In this document: piece by piece, positions 7,904 to 15,827 of the stretch
How positions within the stretch are numbered: position 1 is the stretch's first letter
Layout: each line of letters opens with the position of its first letter
Assembly (NCBI GenBank): GCA_041678005.1
Contig: JBAYOW010000030.1
Location: forward strand, 1 to 26,671
Direction of reading: 5' to 3'
DNA: 26,671 nucleotides
Source: Sulfurivermis sp041678005
Lineage (GTDB): Bacteria; Pseudomonadota; Gammaproteobacteria; Thiohalomonadales; Thiohalomonadaceae
Notes under the pieces: generated by a model
Seen by the model: only the letters and a program-made list of their open reading frames with translations
The model's database searches: none
What the model was told of the DNA's origin: nothing
Position numbers and translations under genes: made by a program

Positions 7904-9085
7904 TCAGCTGTTTTTGCGTTTTGGATCGATCATAAAAAAACTTGTGCCAGGGGACAGGTTGAGTGACCAGCGCAATATGATGGCTACATACCAGATAAAT
8001 GCCAACAAGCCAAAATAAGGCGCTGCCGTCAAGGAAAGCACAGGCATGATGCCGGTGAGGAAATACAGTATTGCGCGCAGTCCGCTCCAGTGGTTCATCG
8101 GCAAACAACCTATTTTCATTGCCGTTGGCCTTACATCGGCCAGCCACCAAAGTGGCAGCAGATAGGATGAGGCACCTGCCAGCAATGGCAAAAGAAAACC
8201 GGCAATAAACAGATCCAATGTAACCATGCCAAGCAAGGCCCACAGCAGTGAAAAAACAAGCCCGAATAATGCAGCGGCGAGCACTGGGGCAATACCATGC
8301 AAGCTGCATATTTTATCGCGATACAGTCGCCACCAAACCAATGCAGTGCGCAACAGTGGCAGGAGCAGACAGGCCAGGCCCAGTGATGAGATAAGTGGTT
8401 GCAGCAATTCGCCGACAGATAACAGCACAACACCAAAACTGACTATGGGCAAATCTTCCTTGAGACGGTTTGGCAGGGAAGGATCCTGGCGCTGGCTGAC
8501 AGCAGGAAGCAACACCTGCAAGGAACTTATCCCTGCCAGACCGAGAAAACCATAAAGACTCATTTGTACATGGATATGCAGCAAGGCAGATTGCCACGCG
8601 GGGAAAAATGGCCTCAAGAACAAGGCCAGCAGGCTAATACCAAGAAAGAACAACGAGATACGATACCAATTCAGTCCAGGATGAGATGGCTGCTGCACAC
8701 CCCCCTGCCCGATCAGTTTATAGACACGCCAAATACCAATGGCGGCGATGATGCTAGCTGGCATCATCAGCCAGTGGGCAAACCAGTCAAGCAAGATGCC
8801 GGACTGCATTGCCACTGCCAACAGCAGGAGCAGCAATGCCAGGCGGGATTGTCCTGGCATGAATCTGCGACGCGCTAAAACATCAACAAAAAACAGCAGG
8901 GCCAGAACAGAAAGCGGCAGAATGAATATATGCAGGGCAAAATTTGTGAGTAGCTGTACAGGCCCGATTGCCAAAAATACAAGCGCTAGGCAAATGACAA
9001 AGGCAGACAGAAAGCAGGCAAACAGTTTCAGCGGCAGAGGCATGCCAACATGCTGCACACTACTATGCAGACCCGAGTTGCTCAT
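7904..9085 (-). CDS. Polytopic membrane protein, possibly heme-copper-oxidase subunit I-like/NnrS-like
   Basis: The product is a very hydrophobic 393-residue inner-membrane protein with roughly 10-12 transmembrane helices. In mid-protein a helix carries HIHVQMSLYGFLGLAGISSL. This HxH followed by a glycine-rich helix resembles the heme-ligand helices of stand-alone heme-copper-oxidase subunit I-like proteins and of NnrS-type proteins linked to nitric oxide. I base this on pattern only. The C-terminus is short and basic (DPKRKNS). The gene lies 132 bp after narI on the same strand, beyond a large inverted repeat. Its ATG at 9085 lacks a good ribosome binding site; ATG 9043 is an alternative. 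A role in handling nitrate-reduction products or in heme or redox chemistry is plausible but unproven. Confidence 0.7.
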   Translation of the reverse strand: MSNSGLHSSVQHVGMPLPLKLFACFLSAFVICLALVFLAIGPVQLLTNFALHIFILPLSVLALLFFVDVLARRRFMPGQSRLALLLLLLAVAMQSGILLDWFAHWLMMPASIIAAIGIWRVYKLIGQGGVQQPSHPGLNWYRISLFFLGISLLALFLRPFFPAWQSALLHIHVQMSLYGFLGLAGISSLQVLLPAVSQRQDPSLPNRLKEDLPIVSFGVVLLSVGELLQPLISSLGLACLLLPLLRTALVWWRLYRDKICSLHGIAPVLAAALFGLVFSLLWALLGMVTLDLFIAGFLLPLLAGASSYLLPLWWLADVRPTAMKIGCLPMNHWSGLRAILYFLTGIMPVLSLTAAPYFGLLAFIWYVAIILRWSLNLSPGTSFFMIDPKRKNS

Positions 9086-9128
9086 GCAGGAAAGAAGTTA
9101 ATTGAAGGTTCTGCGCTGATATAAAGAT

Positions 9129-9204
9129 CCGCCATGCCTGCCTTTGTCACATTCTGGTGTGGTGGAAGCGTAATTGTGACAAAGGCAGTTTTCTGGCATG
9201 GCGG
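9129..9204. repeat. Long interrupted inverted repeat between narI and the next gene
   Basis: CCGCCATGCC (9129-9138) pairs with GGCATGGCGG (9195-9204), and CTGCCTTTGTCACA (9138-9151) pairs with TGTGACAAAGGCAG (9175-9188). Six unpaired bases (TTTTCT, 9189-9194) lie on one side only. That is about 24 bp of perfect stem with a loop of about 23 bases. It starts 14 bp after the narI stop. There is no T-tract on the minus strand, so it does not look like a classical intrinsic terminator. It could attenuate or stabilise the nar mRNA end, or be a small mobile (MITE/REP-like) insertion. Confidence 0.75.
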
Positions 9205-9217
9205 AACAAAAGCGCGA

Positions 9218-9913
9218 TCAGGCTACGCGCTTGGCGCGCACGATCTGATAGGCACGAAACAGATAACCAAGTGGCGCGCTCCAGATATGCACCAGACGGG
9301 TAAAAGGAAAAAACAGGAATATCGATAAACCAAAGAAGATATGCAAACGATAGACCGCATCGACCTCACGCAGCAGATCAGGCTTTGGCTGCAGAATAAC
9401 TATGCTTTGCACCCACTCGGCCAGACGAATCATGACAGACGCATCACCATGCCCGGCATGACCGAGCGAGTAGTAAATAGTCGTCAGGCCAATGGTTCCC
9501 GTAATCACCAACCAGCCAAGGATGTTTATATCTGTCCAGCGACTGGTTGCGCGTATCCGTGGGTTGAACATCCGGCGCAGCCAAAGAATTCCACCGCCAG
9601 CAACCACCATCAGGCCAAATACAGCACCTGCATAAATGGCTATATATTGGTGAGTCATATCGGAAATCCCCATGGCGAGGAAGACGCTGTGTGGGGTCAG
9701 CAGTCCAACCAGATGGCCAAAGAAAATTCCCAGGATACCTATATGAAAGAGATTGCTACCCAAACGCATATGACGTTTGGATAACAATTGACTGGAATCG
9801 CTCTTCCATGTGTATTGCTCGTTATCAAAGCGCAGCCAGCTACCCACGACAAAGGTAACCAGGGCAATGTATGGATAAACCCCAAACAGGAGGGTGTGCA
9901 GATCAAAATTCAT
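9218..9913 (-). CDS. narI: Respiratory nitrate reductase gamma subunit (cytochrome b)
   Basis: This 231-residue membrane subunit oxidises quinol on the periplasmic side and passes electrons through two b hemes to NarH. It has five transmembrane segments. The four heme-ligand histidines are present: H57 and H67 (FHIGILGIFFGH) and H191 and H209 (RLHIFFGL, RLVHIW), matching E. coli H56, H66, H187 and H205. The ATG has AGGAGA upstream and follows narJ by 18 bp. It is the last core gene of the operon. Nothing is unusual in the protein. Confidence 0.96.
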   Translation of the reverse strand: MNFDLHTLLFGVYPYIALVTFVVGSWLRFDNEQYTWKSDSSQLLSKRHMRLGSNLFHIGILGIFFGHLVGLLTPHSVFLAMGISDMTHQYIAIYAGAVFGLMVVAGGGILWLRRMFNPRIRATSRWTDINILGWLVITGTIGLTTIYYSLGHAGHGDASVMIRLAEWVQSIVILQPKPDLLREVDAVYRLHIFFGLSIFLFFPFTRLVHIWSAPLGYLFRAYQIVRAKRVA

Positions 9914-9931
9914 GTTGTTCTCCTAACTCGT

Positions 9932-10462
9932 TCAGGCGATAGCCTCTTGGGGCTGAACCAGGCTACTGCGTTGCGCCACAAGACGCAGCAGTGGCGCATA
10001 AGTGCTGTCGGTCTTTTCCAGATTGCTTGCTAACTGGTTCAGTACCTTATTCCATTGTGAAAGAAATATGTGGGCAGCTTCCGGCTCCAACTGGGCAGCA
10101 AACTCAAGCACCAAGGGCAGATAATCCGGCAGTTCATTAGAGCTGTCGTCATTGGCTGCCAGCTCAAGGCCGTACTGCTTGTAGTATTCAGTCAGATCTA
10201 TCAATGCCGGCCCGCGATTTTTGTCATCACCAAATATATGATGCGTCAAATGCAAGGCATGCTCCGGGGTCATATCAAAGGCCTGCACATAATTGGCCTG
10301 CGTCTCGGTCAATTCCTGTGCGGTGAGGCCCTTGAGAAATTCCCCAATGACCGTACATTCAAGCTCGGGCAAGGTTTGCAGATCAGGCTTTATAGTAGGT
10401 ATGGCTGTCAATAAATCCTCTTCGGGATATTCCAACAGCTTGGCCATCAATTTATAAAACAT
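9932..10462 (-). CDS. narJ: Nitrate reductase assembly chaperone NarJ
   Basis: NarJ is a cytoplasmic chaperone that binds NarG and directs Fe-S and molybdenum cofactor insertion before membrane docking. The family signature is clear (KLMAKLLEYPEEDLL at the N-terminus, then YVQAFDMTPEHALHLTHHIFGDDKNRGPALIDL). At 176 residues it is shorter than E. coli NarJ (about 236) and lacks the extended C-terminal tail, ending shortly after the core helical domain; the stop is clean. GAGGAG precedes the start, and gaps to narH and narI are 17-18 bp, so it is within the operon. Confidence 0.94.
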   Translation of the reverse strand: MFYKLMAKLLEYPEEDLLTAIPTIKPDLQTLPELECTVIGEFLKGLTAQELTETQANYVQAFDMTPEHALHLTHHIFGDDKNRGPALIDLTEYYKQYGLELAANDDSSNELPDYLPLVLEFAAQLEPEAAHIFLSQWNKVLNQLASNLEKTDSTYAPLLRLVAQRSSLVQPQEAIA

Positions 10463-10479
10463 GACGTTTTCTCCTCAAG

Positions 10480-12030
10480 CTAGCGTTGCTTGTCAGCGGC
10501 AGGTGGCAGATCGAGTGTTTCAACCGATTCTGTGCGACGCTCTGGATATAACGAGCAGCCCGAAATACCGGTTGAAGAATCATTGCCAAAACTGAAGCCA
10601 TTCTGTCCCTGGAAGGCGTGATAATCTTCCAGGTTGACTTCTTGATGGCTAGTAGGGATGACAAAGCGATCTTCGTAGTTGGCAATTGCCATATACCGAT
10701 ACATCTCCTTGGCGGTGGCCTCGTCGATGCCGGCAGCCTCCAACACGGCTGTAGCTGTTTCCCCTTCCACATGCAGCGAGCGCATATAACTACGCATGGC
10801 AATCATGCGATTCAGTGCCAGGCGAATTGGCTCTTCCTTACCAGCCGTCAATAGATTAGCCAGATATTTGATCGGTAAGCGCATAGCCTCAGCCTTAGGG
10901 ATGCAACCATCGGCCTCGGTGGGCAGGTTGCCCTGATCGATTTGTGACTGCACAGGTGAGAGTGGCGGCACATACCAGACCATTGGCAAGGTGCGGAACT
11001 CCGGATGCATGGGGAAGGCAATCTTCCAGTCCATCGCCATCTTCCAGATCGGTGATTTCTTCGCGGCTTCAATCCAGTCGTCTGGCACACCATCCTTGCG
11101 CGCTTGCTCGATTACTTTCGGATCATTTGGATCGAGGAAAATGCGGGTATGTGCCTCGTAGAGGTCTTCTTCGTTTTCAATAGAGGCCAGCTCTTCGATA
11201 CGATCGGCGTCATAGAGCATGATGCCGTTATAGCGAATACGTCCAACACAGGATTCAGAGCAGGCCGTTGGCATACCTGATTCAACACGGGGATAGCAGC
11301 CGATACACTTTTCTGCCTTGCCTGATTCCCAGTTATAGAAGACCTTCTTATATGGGCAGGAGCTGATGCACATGCGCCAGCCACGACTCTTGTCCTGATC
11401 GACCAGAACGATTCCATCTTCCTCACGCTTGTAAATCGAACCTGATGGACAGGATGCAACACAGGCCGGGTTGATGCAGTGATTGCAAATACGTGGCAAA
11501 TACATGTGGAAGGTATTTTCAAACTGCTTGTAGATCTCCTTCTCGATGTTGACCATGTTTTGATCACGGCTACGCTTTTCAAACTCACCAGCCAGATCAT
11601 CTTCCCAGTTTGGCCCCCATGTCACCTTGTCCATCGTCTCGCCGGTGATCTGCGAGACTGGCCTTGCGGTAGGCGCCGCCTCAGAAAGCGTCGCATTGGT
11701 CAGATGAGCATAATTGAAGCTGAAAGGCTCGTAGTAATCGTCGATCTCCGGCATATCTGGATTGGCAAAAATATTCAGCAGGCGATTCAGGCGCGAGCCT
11801 GATTTCAGCTGCAATTTGCCATTCTTCAACTCCCAGCCACCACGCCACTGCTGCTGATCCTCCCACTGCTTGGGATAACCGATGCCGGGCTTGGACTCGA
11901 CATTATTGAACCACATGTATTCGGCACCCTTGCGATTGGTCCAGATGTTTTTACAGGTCACCGAACAGGTATGGCAGCCGATGCATTTGTCCAGATTAAA
12001 AACAAAGGCGAATTGAGCTCTGACTTTCAT
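10480..12030 (-). CDS. narH: Respiratory nitrate reductase beta subunit (Fe-S electron transfer)
   Basis: This 516-residue subunit wires electrons from the NarI hemes to NarG through four Fe-S clusters. Cys groups I (C16, C19, C22, C26), II (C182, C185, C190, C194) and IV (C242, C245, C257, C261) are intact. Group III reads DKSRGWRMCISSC: Trp218, Cys221 and Cys225 are present, but the first position, equal to E. coli C217, is Ser215, encoded by AGT at 11388-11386. C217 is a ligand of the [3Fe-4S] cluster in E. coli NarH. One base change from TGT would give this, so an error or a true variant are both possible. The rest of the protein is typical and the frame is undamaged. AGGAG precedes the start. 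Confidence 0.96.
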   Translation of the reverse strand: MKVRAQFAFVFNLDKCIGCHTCSVTCKNIWTNRKGAEYMWFNNVESKPGIGYPKQWEDQQQWRGGWELKNGKLQLKSGSRLNRLLNIFANPDMPEIDDYYEPFSFNYAHLTNATLSEAAPTARPVSQITGETMDKVTWGPNWEDDLAGEFEKRSRDQNMVNIEKEIYKQFENTFHMYLPRICNHCINPACVASCPSGSIYKREEDGIVLVDQDKSRGWRMCISSCPYKKVFYNWESGKAEKCIGCYPRVESGMPTACSESCVGRIRYNGIMLYDADRIEELASIENEEDLYEAHTRIFLDPNDPKVIEQARKDGVPDDWIEAAKKSPIWKMAMDWKIAFPMHPEFRTLPMVWYVPPLSPVQSQIDQGNLPTEADGCIPKAEAMRLPIKYLANLLTAGKEEPIRLALNRMIAMRSYMRSLHVEGETATAVLEAAGIDEATAKEMYRYMAIANYEDRFVIPTSHQEVNLEDYHAFQGQNGFSFGNDSSTGISGCSLYPERRTESVETLDLPPAADKQR

Positions 12031-12050
12031 GTTTTTCTCCTGCTGGACAA

Positions 12051-15000
12051 TTATTTAGGGCCGATACCGGCGGGATTACGCTGTTGCTCACGCTCCGGCG
12101 TCAATGGACGTTCCAGCCAGTCCACATCCCGATCTTCTATCTTGCGCACCACCACAACTTCATCACGGTTGCTGCCAACCGGACCGTAGTAGTTGAAGCT
12201 ATAGGACAATTGCGCATAGCCACCGATCATGTGCGTGGGTTTAACGATCACGCGAGTAACCGAGTTAAGTATGCCGCCGCGCTTGCCCGTTGTAGGTGAG
12301 CCGGGGACGTTGATGGTTTTCTCTTGAGCGTGATACATCATTGCCATGCCTCGTGGCACACGTTGCGAGACTACCGCGCGCGCCACGGTAGCACCGTTGG
12401 CATTGACTGCCTCCAGCCAGTCGTTATCCACTATGCCCACACTCTTGGCATCGTCTTCTGAGATCCAGAAGTATGGTCCGCCACGGAACAGGTTGAGCAT
12501 ACGCAGGTTGTCCTGATAACTGGAGTGTATACCCCACTTGGAGTGCGGCGTGATCCAGGACAGCACCAGATGTGGGCCTTTAGTTACGCTGGCAGGCACC
12601 TTCTTGTGCGCCTGCATATCCACCGGAGGACGGAAGCTGCAAAAGCCTTCGCCAAAGTCCAGCATCCACTCATGGTCCTGATAGAAATGAGCACGACCGG
12701 TGAGCGTACGGAACGGAATATGCTCATGGATGTTGGTGTAGCCTGCCGTGTAGGAAACATGCTCAGACTCGATACCAGACCAGGTAGGCGCGGTAATAAT
12801 CTTGCGCGGCTGCGTCTGAATATCACGGAAGGTGACCTTCTCTTCATGCCGACCGGCATACAGATGGCTATGATCAATGCCTGTTTTCTTGCTTAGGGCA
12901 GACCATGATTTATGTGCCACCTCACCATTGGTTTCCGGGGCCATGCGCATGACTGAATCACACACGGAGATATCGTCTTCCAGACTGGGCATACCCTGCG
13001 AGATACCGGGCTCAGTGACGGTGTAATTAAGCGAGGCCAGCTCTTTGTATTCCTGCTCGGTGTTCCAGTCCAGTCCCTTGATGTTGTTACCCTGCTTGAC
13101 CATCAATGGCCCAAGAGCAATAAACTTGTTATAGGTTTGAGCATAATCACGCTCGACCAGCTTGATCAGCGGCATGGTCTTGCCTGGGATCGGCTCACAC
13201 TCACCTTTTTTCCAATCCTTGACCTCACCATATGGCTGCGCCAGCTCGAAGGGCGAGTCATGCTGCATGGGCAGGGCAACCAAATCCTGCTTGACCCCCA
13301 GATGCTTGCCAGACAGCTCAGAAAATTTCTTCGCCAGGCTTTTAAAAATCTGCCAGTCAGATTTCGACTCCCAACCTGGGCTGACGGCCTCCGACAAGGG
13401 GTGAATGAATGGGTGCATGTCCGTGGTATTGAGGTCATTTTTCTCATACCAGGTGGCCGTTGGCAGAATGATGTCGGAATAGGCACCGGTTGAGTTGAGG
13501 CGGAAATTGATGTCCACCATCAGATCCAGTTTACCGACCGGTGCATCTTCAACCCACTTCACTTCCTTGCAATCATTACCATCACCACTTTCTTGCAGCA
13601 CGGCGTTCTGAGCACCCAGCAGGTGCTTAAGAAAATACTCATGACCCTTGGCCGAGGTACCGATCTGATTGGCACGCCAGACAATCAAATTGCGTGGCCA
13701 GTTAACCGGGTTGTCCGGATCGGCGTAGGCCACATCCAGCTCACCAGACTTCAATTGTTCAGCAACATACTTGCCGACAGCAGCTTCATCTGTGGCACCG
13801 GCCTTGGCTGCGGCCGCAGCAAGATCAAGCGGGTTTTGATTGAAGTGTGGGGCCGATGGCAACCAACCGAGTCGTGTGGCGGCGACATTATAATCGGCTA
13901 ATGAATAGCCCTTATTACGATTCTTGCCAGCAGGCGAAAGCAGGTCATCAGCCTTGACTGATTCATAACGCCACTGATCGGTATGGAAATACCAATAAGA
14001 AGTAGAGTTTTGATGCCGTGGTGGGCGCTGCCAGTCAAGTGCAAAGGCAATCGGTGCCCAACCAGCCTGCGGGCGCAGTTTCTCCTGGCCAACATAATGC
14101 GCCCAACCACCGCCGCTTTTACCCACGCAACCGCACAGATGCAACAGATTCATGATCGAGCGATAGGTTTGATCGTGGTGATACCAGTGATTGATCGCCG
14201 CTCCCATAATGACCATGGACTTACCCTTGGTCTTGGCGGCATTGTCGGCAAATTCACGTCCAGTGCGCTCGATGTCGGCGCGTTTTACGCCAGTGACCTT
14301 CTCGGCCCAGGCCGGGGTATAGGCGCAATCAGCATCTTCATAAGAACTGGAAACATTAGCGCCACCCAGGCCACGGTCTACACCATACTGCGCTACCAAT
14401 AGATCAAATACCGAAGACACATAGGCATCGTTACCATCGGACAACTTGATGCGACGTGCTGGTACATTGCGCGCCAGCAGTTCAGGTTCACCCTGGGTGA
14501 AATGCGGGAAACTGACCGGGACAATCTCCACATCGGGCTTGCCCTGACAGCTCAGCTCAAGCTGGGTATCACTACCGGCAGATTTCTCCAGCAGATTCCA
14601 CTTACCCTCCTCACCCCAGCGGAAACCAATCGAGCCATTGGGTGCAACAAACTGTTTGGATTTTTCATCCCAGCCTATGGTCTTCCATTCAGGATTGTTT
14701 GCCTCGCCTAGATTGTTGGCAAAATCAGAGGCACGCAGATTACGATCAGAAACGTAGGTATCACCCTGTTTGCGCAATACCACCTGCATCGGCAGATCAG
14801 TATATTTACGTGTATATTCCTGGAAATATGGTGTTTGTTGTTTGATATAAAACTCTTTCAGTGCCACGTGGCCCATTGCCATAAAGGCAGCAGAGTCGGT
14901 GCCCTGACGTACCGGCATCCATAAGTCAGCAAATTTCACATACTCTGCATAGTCTGGTGCCATGGAAACAATCTTGGTGCCCTTGTAGCGTGTCTCGATA

Positions 15001-15803
15001 GCAAAGTGGGCATCAGGGGTACGTGTCATCGGCAGATTGGCACCGGCGATGATGATGTAAGTTGAGTTATACCAGTCAGCGGATTCAGGCACGTCGGTCT
15101 GCTCGCCCCAGGTCTGCGGACTGCCGATGGGCAAGTCACAATACCAGTCATAGAAGGACCCGCAGGCACCACCGATCAAAGACATATAACGCGAACCTGC
15201 AGCGTAGGAGATCATAGACATCGCCGGAATGGGTGAGAAACCATAGATACGATCCGGACCCCACTTCTGGATGGTATGGATATTCGCCGCCGCAGTAATC
15301 TCCAGCACCTCATCCCACGAGGTACGCACGAAGCCACCCAGGCCGCGCACCTTGACGTATTTATCACGCTTGTTGCTATCGGCCTGAATGGCCGCCCATG
15401 CCTCGACCGGATCCTTGCCCGACTTGCGTTCGGCTCGATACAGATCAAGCAACCGGCCACGAATCATCGGATGTTTGATGCGATGTGGCGAGTAGAGATA
15501 CCAGGAGAATGAAGCGCCGCGCTGACAGCCACGTGGCTCATGATTAGGCAGATCATCACGAGTGCGCGGATAGTCTGTCTGCTGCATCTCAAATGACACC
15601 AGTCCATTCTTGACGAAGATCTGCCAGGAGCAACCACCTGTGCAATTAACACCATGTGTGGAGCGCACCACCTTGTCATGACGCCAGCGATTGCGGTAAG
15701 CATCTTCCCACTTGCGATCCTCGATGGTCTTGATGCCATGACCATTCGAAAATGATTCACGAGGACGGGTAAAGTAAGTTAAGCGATCCAGAAAGTGACT
15801 CAT
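12051..15803 (-). CDS. narG: Respiratory nitrate reductase alpha subunit (molybdenum catalytic subunit)
   Basis: This catalytic subunit reduces nitrate to nitrite at a bis-MGD molybdenum centre facing the cytoplasm. Its 1250 residues match the E. coli length of about 1247. The FS0 cluster ligands are present: His50, Cys54, Cys58 (HGVNCTGGCSW) and the Cys of GCQRG near 93. The Mo ligand is Asp223 in YDWYCDLP, equal to E. coli D222, followed by SPQTWGEQTDVPESADW. AGGAG precedes the ATG. It lies between narK2 (24-bp gap) and narH (20-bp gap). The start lacks a cleavable twin-arginine signal, as expected for the cytoplasm-facing Nar type rather than periplasmic enzymes. Confidence 0.98.
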   Translation of the reverse strand: MSHFLDRLTYFTRPRESFSNGHGIKTIEDRKWEDAYRNRWRHDKVVRSTHGVNCTGGCSWQIFVKNGLVSFEMQQTDYPRTRDDLPNHEPRGCQRGASFSWYLYSPHRIKHPMIRGRLLDLYRAERKSGKDPVEAWAAIQADSNKRDKYVKVRGLGGFVRTSWDEVLEITAAANIHTIQKWGPDRIYGFSPIPAMSMISYAAGSRYMSLIGGACGSFYDWYCDLPIGSPQTWGEQTDVPESADWYNSTYIIIAGANLPMTRTPDAHFAIETRYKGTKIVSMAPDYAEYVKFADLWMPVRQGTDSAAFMAMGHVALKEFYIKQQTPYFQEYTRKYTDLPMQVVLRKQGDTYVSDRNLRASDFANNLGEANNPEWKTIGWDEKSKQFVAPNGSIGFRWGEEGKWNLLEKSAGSDTQLELSCQGKPDVEIVPVSFPHFTQGEPELLARNVPARRIKLSDGNDAYVSSVFDLLVAQYGVDRGLGGANVSSSYEDADCAYTPAWAEKVTGVKRADIERTGREFADNAAKTKGKSMVIMGAAINHWYHHDQTYRSIMNLLHLCGCVGKSGGGWAHYVGQEKLRPQAGWAPIAFALDWQRPPRHQNSTSYWYFHTDQWRYESVKADDLLSPAGKNRNKGYSLADYNVAATRLGWLPSAPHFNQNPLDLAAAAAKAGATDEAAVGKYVAEQLKSGELDVAYADPDNPVNWPRNLIVWRANQIGTSAKGHEYFLKHLLGAQNAVLQESGDGNDCKEVKWVEDAPVGKLDLMVDINFRLNSTGAYSDIILPTATWYEKNDLNTTDMHPFIHPLSEAVSPGWESKSDWQIFKSLAKKFSELSGKHLGVKQDLVALPMQHDSPFELAQPYGEVKDWKKGECEPIPGKTMPLIKLVERDYAQTYNKFIALGPLMVKQGNNIKGLDWNTEQEYKELASLNYTVTEPGISQGMPSLEDDISVCDSVMRMAPETNGEVAHKSWSALSKKTGIDHSHLYAGRHEEKVTFRDIQTQPRKIITAPTWSGIESEHVSYTAGYTNIHEHIPFRTLTGRAHFYQDHEWMLDFGEGFCSFRPPVDMQAHKKVPASVTKGPHLVLSWITPHSKWGIHSSYQDNLRMLNLFRGGPYFWISEDDAKSVGIVDNDWLEAVNANGATVARAVVSQRVPRGMAMMYHAQEKTINVPGSPTTGKRGGILNSVTRVIVKPTHMIGGYAQLSYSFNYYGPVGSNRDEVVVVRKIEDRDVDWLERPLTPEREQQRNPAGIGPK

Positions 15804-15827
15804 AATTTTCTCCTGTGAACCATGAAA

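Noticed and set aside
7692..8309. 205-codon minus-strand frame overlapping the end of the membrane-protein gene
   Set aside because: It is out of frame with the hydrophobic 393-residue protein and runs through the non-coding repeat; no recognisable motif.
11112..11600. 162-codon frame inside narH
   Set aside because: It is a shifted frame of narH, whose cysteine groups are in the main frame.
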